Source: a bacterium
GTDB lineage: Bacteria > UBP6 > JAFGXH01
Length of the DNA stretch: 29,832 nucleotides
Direction of reading: 5' to 3'
Assembly (NCBI GenBank): GCA_027064085.1
Contig: JAMOQH010000164.1
Span: 1 to 29,832, forward strand
Below, one piece after another: positions 1 to 7,156 of the stretch. Position 1 is the stretch's first letter; each line of letters begins with the position of its first letter. The translations under genes and the position numbers were made by a program. A model generated the notes under the pieces. The model was not told where the DNA came from and did not search any database. It saw only the letters and a program-made list of their open reading frames with translations.

Positions 1-312
1 TTATCTGTATTATTTGTACATTCGTCAATATCTGTGCATGTTACTCCATCTCCAGTATAGCCACTATTACAAGTGCAAGTAAATGAACCATCTGTATTTG
101 TGCAAGTTGCATTAGTATCACAGTTATCTGTATTGTTTGTACATTCGTCAATGTCTGTGCATGTTACTCCATCTCCAGTATAACCACTATTACAAGTACA
201 AGTAAATGAACCATCTGTGTTTGTGCAAGTTGCATTAGTATCACAGTTATCTGTATTGTTTGTACATTCGTCAATGTCTGTGCATGTTACTCCATCTCCA
301 GTATATCCACTA
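1..312 (-). repeat. 123-bp tandem repeats encoding identical EGF modules
   Basis: Units begin at 1, 124 and 247, so the period is exactly 123 bp (41 codons). Units 1 and 2 differ at five bases by my alignment, all in third codon positions and all silent. The third unit matches for about its first 60 bases and then diverges. The array may continue past the left edge. Confidence 0.9.
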
Positions 313-1454
313 TTACAAGCACACTCAAACTTACCTTCATTACCTGCTTTATTTGTACAAGTTGCATTAGAATCACAATTATTTAAATTACTATCAGAGC
401 ATTCATCTATATCATTACAAACAATGCCATCTCCTTCATAACCATCATTACAAATACATTCATAACCACCATCAATATCATGACATGTTGCTTCACTGTT
501 ACAGTTAGCTAGTAAATGATTAGGGTCACATTCATTAATATTTTCACATTCACCAGTTGTTTCATTTAATTTATAACCATTATCACATAAACACTCTGCT
601 ATTCCATTATTATCCTCATCTTTACAAGTTGTTTTATGAGATTCAATACATGGATTATTTTCAGGCTTACAAATTTCTATAAGAGTACATGTTTGACCAT
701 CTCCAGTATATCCACTCTTACAGGCACACTCAAAGCTTCCTGCCTTATTGTTACAATCAGCATTTACATCACAACCACCATTGTTTACAGCACATTCGTT
801 TATATCAGAACATGTTTTACCATCAAGGCCAAGAGTAAATCCAGTATCACATGTACATTCAAAGCCTCCATCTGTATTTGTACAATTTTGATTACAGCCC
901 CCGTTATTATTATCACATTCATTAATATCTGAACAAGATACATTATCATCATTTAAAATATAACCACCTTCACATGCACATATTCCCTGATTGTTTTCAA
1001 CTTTGCAAAAAGCATGTTCCCCACACTGAACATCTTTACAGTAGTCTTCTTCCTGTTTTTTAATACAACCAGTTCCATAGGAGTTTTTTTTGTAATTTTC
1101 ATTACAATTCCATTCACAATTTAAAGGGGTTTCCCATTCTTTTTTATTAATATCGTAATTAATTGTTACCTTTACAACAACAGAAGAGGCATTTTCAGGG
1201 GCAACATCCACACAATCAACTTCTTTTGAGCTATCTTCACAAACCCCATCAAGGCAAACTTGCTCATCAGTACAAGCAGGTTCACATTTTTTAACTTTTT
1301 TAAGACAAATTCCCGCCTTACAGTATTCATCTGTATTTTCACATTTACCGTTAGGATTATCAGCAGAGCAAAGTTTACTACCACTAACACTATCATCACA
1401 CGATATAAAAAACAACATAAAAAACATTGTGATAAAAAGAATAAAAAACTTCAT
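3..1454 (-). CDS. Multi-EGF-domain lipoprotein, C-terminus beyond the left edge (partial)
   Basis: About 484 codons are visible, all in one open frame from ATG at 1454 to the left edge. The start follows AGGAG with 7 bases between. Residues 1-19 are a lipoprotein signal (hydrophobic run ending FFISC, lipid-anchored Cys19). Residues 29-72 hold short Cys clusters, including C-x3-C-x5-C-x4-C at 57-72; then comes a segment with a C-x-W-x-C motif, then at least eight EGF-like modules. Several are the calcium-binding type: D-I-D/N-E-C at the start, an N and aromatic residue in the middle, C-x-C and G-Y-x-G-x-G-x-x-C at the end. The product is probably exported and lipid-anchored on the envelope, with a stiff calcium-stabilised rod for adhesion or binding; the ligand is unknown. 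The last modules are near-identical at the DNA level. The fold call is strong; the function is open. Confidence 0.85.
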   Translation of the reverse strand, partial: MKFFILFITMFFMLFFISCDDSVSGSKLCSADNPNGKCENTDEYCKAGICLKKVKKCEPACTDEQVCLDGVCEDSSKEVDCVDVAPENASSVVVKVTINYDINKKEWETPLNCEWNCNENYKKNSYGTGCIKKQEEDYCKDVQCGEHAFCKVENNQGICACEGGYILNDDNVSCSDINECDNNNGGCNQNCTNTDGGFECTCDTGFTLGLDGKTCSDINECAVNNGGCDVNADCNNKAGSFECACKSGYTGDGQTCTLIEICKPENNPCIESHKTTCKDEDNNGIAECLCDNGYKLNETTGECENINECDPNHLLANCNSEATCHDIDGGYECICNDGYEGDGIVCNDIDECSDSNLNNCDSNATCTNKAGNEGKFECACNSGYTGDGVTCTDIDECTNNTDNCDTNATCTNTDGSFTCTCNSGYTGDGVTCTDIDECTNNTDNCDTNATCTNTDGSFTCTCNSGYTGDGVTCTDIDECTNNTD

Positions 1455-1482
1455 AGACTACTCCTAAAAATATATATTAACC

Positions 1483-1511
1483 ATTATAAATCTTTTATAT
1501 AAAATATTCAA
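1483..1511 (-). promoter_or_regulatory. Sigma-70-type promoter for the EGF lipoprotein gene
   Basis: On the minus strand TTGAAT (1511-1506), a 17-base spacer and TATAAT (1488-1483) lie just ahead of the start at 1454. Spacing and the -10 box are consensus. No other feature is seen in the AT-rich stretch 1512-1736 apart from one copy of a 19-bp repeat. Confidence 0.65.
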
Positions 1512-1591
1512 TAAATAAATATTATTTTTACACAAATTACTAGAAAATGGAGATAATTATAAATATACACATATAAAAATTAAAATAACCA

Positions 1592-1610
1592 CTCCTATAC
1601 TATTGACTAA
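1592..1610 (+). repeat. 19-bp direct repeat, copy 1
   Basis: The sequence ctcctatactattgactaa occurs here and again at 4035-4053 without a mismatch. At the second copy it carries the -35 box of the ileS promoter; here no -10 box follows at the right distance. Confidence 0.8.
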
Positions 1611-1736
1611 AGAGTCCGCTTTTAAAAGATGCATTACCTTTACTTAATTTATCCTACCCTTATAATTTCCAAAATCTTGTTATTTTATAGTTTTAATTTT
1701 ATTTTTTTGTTAAAAAGTTATATAATTAGAGTATAA

Positions 1737-2277
1737 GTTTTTTGGTATTTAAAATTGCATAAAGAAAGTAAGCCCCGAGAAATTAAACGATTATTTACCC
1801 CTTCTTTTAATCTATCATCTAAGCAAATAGAATATTTGAATAAATCTAAAGAAGCTTTTATTTATGAAGTAATTTATAAAAATATAATGAATCAGATTAT
1901 AAGATATTGTATAATAATGATTTAAATTATAAAGAAGCCAAAGATAAAAATAATAATTAAAGAAACTGAAGTAGGTGATTTCGTAGTAGAGTGTCCATAA
2001 TATTGATAACATACCTAAAGAAAAACAAAAATTAAGACCAAATATTGAAGCAACAGTTAAAGAATTTACAAAAAACTTAAATCATAAGGGGAAATTTAAG
2101 CTTAGAGCTCGCTTTAAAGTAGCTCTACACGCGATAGCTATGTCCATAAGTATCAATTTAGGAAGGATTTACAGACTTTTTAGGAAAAATAGGGTGGTTT
2201 TTCCTGTTTTTGTACAAATCTATCTTTTTCTTTCAATAAACCGTGTTTTTTATCTCAAAAATAAGGCTATAATCTAA
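1737..2277 (+). pseudogene. Degraded DDE transposase (IS1182-like or similar)
   Basis: No single frame is open, but joining frames gives transposase-like protein. An N-terminal piece at 1737-1925 contains IKRLFTPSFNLSSKQIEYL; a shift near 1889 continues with ESDYKILYNNDLNYKEAKDK to a stop at 1958; a third short piece runs 1962-2000. A C-terminal piece at 1990-2277 includes KLRPNIEATVKEFTKN followed by a basic stretch and SINLGRIYRLF, which resembles the C-terminal end of DDE transposases that keep a Glu (here in NIEATVKEF). At least three frameshifts and a missing centre make it dead. The pieces are too short for a full transposase, so an internal deletion is likely. Family assignment is from memory of motifs and is tentative; that it is a broken transposase is fairly safe. 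Confidence 0.65.
2182..2211 (+). terminator. Stem-loop with T-run, possible terminator
   Basis: AGGAAAAA (2182-2189) and TTTTTCCT (2198-2205) form a perfect 8-bp stem with an 8-base loop, followed by GTTTTT. It lies inside the last open piece of the dead transposase, so it may be accidental, but it would stop read-through towards the gene at 2392. Confidence 0.4.
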
Positions 2278-2284
2278 GTTTTTC

Positions 2285-2314
2285 TTGATTTACATCCTAT
2301 AAAAAAACTATAAT
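2285..2314 (+). promoter_or_regulatory. Promoter of the Cys-rich lipoprotein gene
   Basis: TTGATT (2285-2290), an 18-base spacer and TATAAT (2309-2314) precede the start codon at 2392. The transcribed leader would contain a long-range pairing of ACTCGT (2334-2339) with ACGAGT (2360-2365), a possible leader hairpin. Confidence 0.55.
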
Positions 2315-2391
2315 AATTTTAGATTTTTAATTAACTCGTTTCTTGAAAAGAGGTTTTTTACGAGTAGACTCATGCTAAAATAAGGAGGTTT

Positions 2392-3864
2392 ATGAAGAGT
2401 TTATTGATATTTATGACTTTTGTTTTAAGTTTGAGTGTTTCTTGTGTTAAAGAAAAAAAAATTAATAAAAAACAAGTGAATAAATTTCCTGATAAAAACA
2501 AAGTAGAAAAAACGGAGAAAATTAAAAAAGAAAAGAAAGTGCAAGAGTGTAAAGTAAGTAAAGATTGTAAAGATAATTTAAAATGTAAAAATAATAAATG
2601 TCTTCCTGAATGTAGTAAAGACGAAGAATGTGATAACGAAAAAAGTTGTATAGATGAAAGATGTAAATTTGAATGTAATGGTAATAATTATTATGAATGT
2701 GGTGGTGGTTCATATTCTAAAGAAGAGTATGAGTGTATTAAACATAAGTGTAAACTACAGGTGGAGTGTTCTACTGTTAAGGATTGTAAATCAGGAGAAA
2801 TTTGTATAGAAAATATATGTTTAGAAGATTTGGGGAGCTTAGCAAGTAAAGATGATAAAATTATAATTTCTGATAAAAAAGATATAGCTTTAAAAAGTAA
2901 AAAAAAATCAGATGATTATATAATAAATACAGAATATATGATGAAATCAGGTTCTTTACATCTTATGGGGAAGAAGAAACTTGATTCGATTAGCTTAGAT
3001 AAGAATTATGGTGAAGATTATTTAACTCTTACTGTAAATGAAACTGAGTTTAAAAATATGGTTTTTATTAATGATCGTTATGGTGTGATAGATACATGTA
3101 AAAACAATAAAACAGGCTTGGAAGAAGCTATTATTATTACTCAGAGTTTAGGGAGTTCTAATGGTGCTAGCTTATATTTTCTATACTATGATAAAGAAAA
3201 GAAAAAAATTATGGTTTCTATCGTTGGTACATCTGGAGATATAATTGAAAGGCCATCTATATATGGTTTAATTAAAATAAAAAATAAAACAGTTTACTGT
3301 AATTGGCGAAAGCGAATGAAAGATGAAAAGATGATAGATAAAGTTATGAGAGTTATTAGTATTCCAATTCTAATTTATTCAAGATATGATGCTAACCAAA
3401 GACACTATTTTGAATTAACAAAAAGTGAGGATAATAAAAAAACGGGGATGTACTCTATACAGGAAAGTAGAGAAATAAAATGTGGATTATATAAGAGGTT
3501 ACTTAGAAATAAATGGGTATTTAAGAGAAAAATCTTGGATAATAAAAATTGGAATGTAAAATTTATTTATTATAATGGTATTGAAAGCAGTGAAAAACAT
3601 ACAGGGGCAGTAATTGTTTATAATAAAAAAAATCATACTTGTAGGAACATATATCAATATAGATTTTCAGGATACGATGATTATAAAGAAAATGGATTAT
3701 ATTCTTCTCTAAAATTAAAATCCACGCACTTAAAATATATAAAATTAAACCAAGATAAAAATATTAAAAATTACTTTTTAGTAAAATTACCACAATATTC
3801 ATCTAAATATCATGATTACCTATTTCATTTATCTGAAAATGGTGTTGAATTTTATAAAGATTAA
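2392..3864 (+). CDS. Cys-rich lipoprotein of unknown function
   Basis: 490 residues. The start is fixed by TAAGGAGG four bases upstream. Residues 1-18 are a lipoprotein signal (LSLSVSC, Cys18), followed by a very Lys-rich linker at 19-50. Residues 53-143 hold sixteen cysteines; three modules follow C-x5-C-x5-C-x4-C exactly (53-70, 74-91, 126-143), a disulfide-rich mini-module common in secreted proteins of deltaproteobacterial lineages. Residues 150-490 form a larger domain with mixed Lys, Tyr and beta-type hydrophobic patterning that I do not recognise. It stands alone with its own promoter and terminator, next to a dead transposase, so it may be accessory DNA. An envelope lipoprotein is likely; the ligand or activity cannot be read from the sequence. 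Confidence 0.85.
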   Translation: MKSLLIFMTFVLSLSVSCVKEKKINKKQVNKFPDKNKVEKTEKIKKEKKVQECKVSKDCKDNLKCKNNKCLPECSKDEECDNEKSCIDERCKFECNGNNYYECGGGSYSKEEYECIKHKCKLQVECSTVKDCKSGEICIENICLEDLGSLASKDDKIIISDKKDIALKSKKKSDDYIINTEYMMKSGSLHLMGKKKLDSISLDKNYGEDYLTLTVNETEFKNMVFINDRYGVIDTCKNNKTGLEEAIIITQSLGSSNGASLYFLYYDKEKKKIMVSIVGTSGDIIERPSIYGLIKIKNKTVYCNWRKRMKDEKMIDKVMRVISIPILIYSRYDANQRHYFELTKSEDNKKTGMYSIQESREIKCGLYKRLLRNKWVFKRKILDNKNWNVKFIYYNGIESSEKHTGAVIVYNKKNHTCRNIYQYRFSGYDDYKENGLYSSLKLKSTHLKYIKLNQDKNIKNYFLVKLPQYSSKYHDYLFHLSENGVEFYKD

Positions 3865-3868
3865 GCTC

Positions 3869-3895
3869 AAAATAAAGACCTTTGGCTTTATTTTT
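3869..3895 (+). terminator. Intrinsic terminator after the Cys-rich lipoprotein gene
   Basis: AAAATAAAG (3869-3877) pairs with CTTTATTTT (3886-3894) around a loop whose CC and GG can also pair. The right arm ends in a T-run. It starts five bases after the stop codon. Because the arms are A- and T-rich it could work on both strands. Confidence 0.65.
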
Positions 3896-4034
3896 CAAGG
3901 CAAGACCCAGACTTGTCGCCCTGCGAAAAAGGTATTTTTCCTCTATCGGATTCAGAAGGAAGGTACAGACGCAGCACTGCTACGTCTCATAATGATATCC
4001 TAATCATGAAAAAAGGCCTTTGGAGCAGAAAATT
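3896..4034. other. GC-richer, hairpin-rich intergenic segment
   Basis: This stretch between the terminator and the ileS promoter has visibly more G and C than its surroundings and no convincing gene. Hairpins seen: GAAAAA/TTTTTC around GGTA near 3925-3940; AGACGCAGC (3967-3975) with GCTACGTCT (3979-3987), one mismatch; ATGAT/ATCAT near 3992-4008. It may be the remains of a small mobile element or a structured RNA; neither is proven. Confidence 0.4.
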
Positions 4035-4053
4035 CTCCTATACTATTGACTAA
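4035..4053 (+). repeat. 19-bp direct repeat, copy 2
   Basis: Exact copy of 1592-1610. It overlaps the -35 box of the ileS promoter. The two copies bracket the dead transposase, the Cys-rich lipoprotein gene and the GC-richer segment. Confidence 0.8.
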
Positions 4054-4074
4054 ATAATTCAATAATACTATAAT
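4046..4074 (+). promoter_or_regulatory. Sigma-70-type promoter of ileS
   Basis: TTGACT (4046-4051), a 17-base spacer and a perfect TATAAT (4069-4074) lie 30 bases ahead of the ileS start. This is close to full consensus and fits a highly expressed housekeeping gene. The leader is short, with no room for a T-box. Confidence 0.8.
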
Positions 4075-4103
4075 ATCACGTTTTATTATTTTAGAGGTTT
4101 CTA

Positions 4104-6932
4104 ATGGATTACAAAGACAGTTTAAATTTACCAAAAACTGGTTTCAAAATGAAGGCAAATCTTCCTGTTAATGAGCCAAAAAAGCTCCAATTTTGGAATG
4201 ATATTAATATTTATCAAAAATTAATTGATAAAAATAAAAATGGTGAAAAGTTTATTTTTCATGATGGTCCTCCTTATGCAAATGGAGATATTCATTATGG
4301 ACATATTTTAAATAAAATCCTAAAAGACTTTGTAATTAAGTATAAAAATATGAGTGGTTATCAAACAAAAATCATTAATGGTTGGGATTGTCATGGTCTT
4401 CCTATTGAACTTCAAGTTGATAAAAAAATTAAAAAGAAAAAAAGAGAAATGACCAAACAACAACTTATAGAAAAATATAGAGAATATGCTACTACTCAAG
4501 TAACAAACCAAAAAGAACAATTTCAAAGACTTGGCGTATTTTCCGATTGGGACATCACTTATAAAACTATGGATTTTCAATATGAAGCTCAAATTGTAAG
4601 AGAATTTGGAAAAATTGCAGCCAAAGGTGCTTTATATAAGGGTAAAAAGCCTGTGCATTGGTGTAGTAGCTGTGTTACAGCTCTTGCAGAAGCTGAAATC
4701 GAACATGAAGAACATACTTCTTTTTCAATATATGTTAAATTTAAACTTAACTATGAATTTGAAGGAGTTGAAGAATTAAAAGGAAAAGATATATTTATGG
4801 TAATATGGACAACTACTCCTTGGACTATTCCTGCCAATATGGGTATTTCTTTAAATCCGAAATTTGAATACTCTGTAATTGAATTAAATAATGAATATTT
4901 AATTATGGCAAGCGATTTAATAGAATCAGTTAAAGCTGATGCCGAACTAGAAAACAAGCATAAAGTAATACATAAATTTAAAGGTACTTTACTAGACAAC
5001 GAAACATGCGACCATCCTTTTATAGATAGAAAATCATTAATTATGAATGGAGACCATGTAACTTTAGAAGCGGGTACCGGCTGTGTACATACTGCTCCAG
5101 GACATGGTATGGACGATTATATTATTGGTAATAAATATGGCTTAGATGTATTTAATCCTGTTGATAACTATGGTAAATACACAGATGATTTTCCTGAAAT
5201 GAAAGGAATAAAAATATCAGAAGGCAATAAACTTTTAGAAACTAAAATGCACGAAATGGGCGTTTTATTAAATAAACCAGGTAAAAGAATTAGACACGCA
5301 TATCCTCATTGTTGGAGATGTGGAAATCCTGTTATTTTTAGAGCAACAAAACAATGGTTTATTCCTATGAATGGAGAGTTAAAATTAATTGATAGAACAC
5401 TCAAAGAAATTAAAAATGTAGAATGGATCCCTAAATGGTCTGAAGGTAGAATCAACGGAATGATAGAAAATCGTCCTGATTGGTGTATAAGCCGTCAAAG
5501 AACATGGGGAATTCCTATTCCTGTATTTTACTGTGAAAACGAAGAGTGTGAACAAGAGGTTTTAGATACAGAAATTATTAATAAAGTTGCAGACTCTTTT
5601 GAGAGAGAAGGAATTGCTGCATGGTATAATAATGAACCAAGTTTTTATTTAGGTGAAAATTATAAATGTAAAAAATGTGGTGGCACCCACTTTAGAAAAG
5701 AAAAAGATATTTTAGACGTATGGTTTGATAGCGGTGTATCTTATGCAGCAGTAATGGAAAACATGCAATCTGAAACAGAAAAAATTGACTTATATTTAGA
5801 AGGAAGTGATCAACATAGAGGATGGTTTCAATCATCATTATTAACATCTATGATAACAAGAGACCATGCCCCTTATAAGAAAGTGTTAACTCATGGCTTT
5901 GTAATGGCTGCAGATGGGAAAAAACTATCTAAAAAGCTTAAAAACTACGATCCACCAAAGCGTTTTATTAATACTCAAGGTGTTGAAATATTAAGATTGT
6001 GGGTAGCAGCTGAAGATTATAGAAATGACACTCGTTTTGGACAAGAAATCATCAATAGAATCAAAGAAGCATATAGAAAATTTAGAAACACTATGCGTTA
6101 TGCTCTAAGTAATTTATCCGATTTTAATATTACTAAAAATGAAGTAAAATATGATGATATGCACCCTCTTGATAAGTGGACAATGAATAAGCTAAATAGT
6201 TTTAAAAAACGCGTTATCGAAGCTTATGAAAATTATGAATTTCACATGATTTATTATTACATGAATGAGTTATGTGCAGCTGATTTAAGTTCATTTTATT
6301 TTTCAATAATTAAAGATACTCTCTATGTTGAGGCTCCAGATAGTCCTAGAAGAAGAGGAATTCAAACTGTATTATTTAATATTGCTGACTCTATGGCTAA
6401 ACTATTAGCTCCTGTAATGAGCTTTACAGCTGAAGAAATATATCAATCTATTCCAAATCTAGAAAACAAAAAAGAATCAGTATTTTTAGAAGAATTACCA
6501 ACTTTTAATACTAGTATCCATGATAATGAATTACTAGACACAATGACTAATCTTAGAAAGATAAAAGAAGAGGTTCAAAAAGAACTTGAAAAAATGAGAA
6601 AAGAAAAAACTATTGGTCAAAATTTAGATGCAAGGGTTGAGATTTTACTTCCTAAAAATATTAATTTTGATATTCTACTCCAAAAAGGTCCTCAATTCAA
6701 TGAATATCTTTCAGAAATAGCCTTATTTTTAATAGTATCAGATGTTAAAATTGTAAATACTGCTGATAGCTCATTTGTAAACACTGAAATCGAAGGATTA
6801 AAGATTAAAGTTGCAAAGGCAGAAGGTGAAAAATGCGAAAGATGCTGGACATGGCATGTTGACACTAATAAAGATGCTAATTTCCCTAATACCTGCCCTA
6901 GATGTGCAAGTGTAATGAAAGAAATCTCTTAA
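4104..6932 (+). CDS. ileS: Isoleucyl-tRNA synthetase
   Basis: 942 residues, the normal bacterial length. It charges tRNA-Ile with isoleucine in the cytoplasm, with editing of valine. Class I signatures are present: HYGH (64-67) in the HIGH position, WTTTPWTIP of the editing-domain border, and KLSKK (607-611) in the KMSKS position. The C-terminus carries the zinc-binding C-x2-C pairs at 911/914 and 931/934, typical of the bacterial type 1 enzyme. The start codon follows AGAGG. The gene is monocistronic here. lspA, the usual downstream neighbour of ileS in many bacteria, is instead about 6.6 kb away inside the T2SS operon on the other strand. Identification is certain. Confidence 0.98.
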   Translation: MDYKDSLNLPKTGFKMKANLPVNEPKKLQFWNDINIYQKLIDKNKNGEKFIFHDGPPYANGDIHYGHILNKILKDFVIKYKNMSGYQTKIINGWDCHGLPIELQVDKKIKKKKREMTKQQLIEKYREYATTQVTNQKEQFQRLGVFSDWDITYKTMDFQYEAQIVREFGKIAAKGALYKGKKPVHWCSSCVTALAEAEIEHEEHTSFSIYVKFKLNYEFEGVEELKGKDIFMVIWTTTPWTIPANMGISLNPKFEYSVIELNNEYLIMASDLIESVKADAELENKHKVIHKFKGTLLDNETCDHPFIDRKSLIMNGDHVTLEAGTGCVHTAPGHGMDDYIIGNKYGLDVFNPVDNYGKYTDDFPEMKGIKISEGNKLLETKMHEMGVLLNKPGKRIRHAYPHCWRCGNPVIFRATKQWFIPMNGELKLIDRTLKEIKNVEWIPKWSEGRINGMIENRPDWCISRQRTWGIPIPVFYCENEECEQEVLDTEIINKVADSFEREGIAAWYNNEPSFYLGENYKCKKCGGTHFRKEKDILDVWFDSGVSYAAVMENMQSETEKIDLYLEGSDQHRGWFQSSLLTSMITRDHAPYKKVLTHGFVMAADGKKLSKKLKNYDPPKRFINTQGVEILRLWVAAEDYRNDTRFGQEIINRIKEAYRKFRNTMRYALSNLSDFNITKNEVKYDDMHPLDKWTMNKLNSFKKRVIEAYENYEFHMIYYYMNELCAADLSSFYFSIIKDTLYVEAPDSPRRRGIQTVLFNIADSMAKLLAPVMSFTAEEIYQSIPNLENKKESVFLEELPTFNTSIHDNELLDTMTNLRKIKEEVQKELEKMRKEKTIGQNLDARVEILLPKNINFDILLQKGPQFNEYLSEIALFLIVSDVKIVNTADSSFVNTEIEGLKIKVAKAEGEKCERCWTWHVDTNKDANFPNTCPRCASVMKEIS

Positions 6933-6952
6933 GGGTAAAGTTATTTATCCCT
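6932..6952. terminator. Hairpin between convergent ileS and the gsp operon
   Basis: AGGGTAAA (6932-6939) pairs with TTTATCCCT (6944-6952) with one bulged T and a four-base loop. It starts at the ileS stop codon, where two transcripts converge. It lacks a clear T-run on either side, so termination is only a suggestion. Confidence 0.35.
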
Positions 6953-7144
6953 ATCTTCTAACTCTTTAAGCTTATCAATAGATAATTTAGTTACCTTATG
7001 AATAAAATTTATATCAGAACCTAATCTAAACATTTCTTTTGCTATTTCTATTGCTTTTTGTTCAATTCCTTGTTCAATTCCTTTCTTTTTGATAGTAAAC
7101 AATCTATTTGTTTTAACTCTTTTAAACACAATTTTAATATACAC
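6941..7144 (-). pseudogene. C-terminal remnant of an Rpn / PD-(D/E)XK nuclease-family transposase-like protein
   Basis: 67 codons open. The last two thirds, with repeated GIEQ units, then AIEIAKEMFRLGSD and INFIHKVTKLSIDKLKEL, match the C-terminal tail typical of Rpn-family (recombination-promoting nuclease) proteins, a helical tail reading 'I..ITGLS.EEI..L'. The whole N-terminal nuclease domain is absent because gspN occupies the upstream DNA. The first 20 residues are basic and look random. This is best read as a fragment left by an insertion or deletion rather than a working gene, though a short tail-only product cannot be excluded. Confidence 0.6.
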
Positions 7145-7156
7145 TATCGCTATTTA

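Noticed and set aside
1-369. CRISPR-like regular repeats
   Set aside because: The 123-bp units are contiguous, in frame and encode EGF modules; there are no unique spacers.
217-1502. Plus-strand open frames of 60-100 codons
   Set aside because: They lie antisense to the EGF lipoprotein and carry low-complexity, Ser/Thr/Ile-rich products with no ribosome binding sites.
1815-2012. Minus-strand 65-codon frame rich in Tyr, Phe and Asn
   Set aside because: It is the reverse of the transposase relic; composition is what AT-rich DNA gives by chance.
3812-4003. Plus-strand 63-codon frame over the terminator
   Set aside because: It overlaps the end of the Cys-rich lipoprotein gene in another frame, runs through a terminator and has no ribosome binding site.
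3896-4034. tRNA gene in the GC-richer segment
   Set aside because: No cloverleaf with a T-loop (GTTCRAnYC) and matching acceptor stem could be built.
3896-4103. T-box riboswitch upstream of ileS
   Set aside because: No T-box core sequence (TGGNACCGCG-like) is seen, and the strong promoter at 4046-4074 leaves a leader too short for one.
4751-4999. Minus-strand frame inside ileS
   Set aside because: It is antisense to the editing domain of IleRS; a shadow frame.
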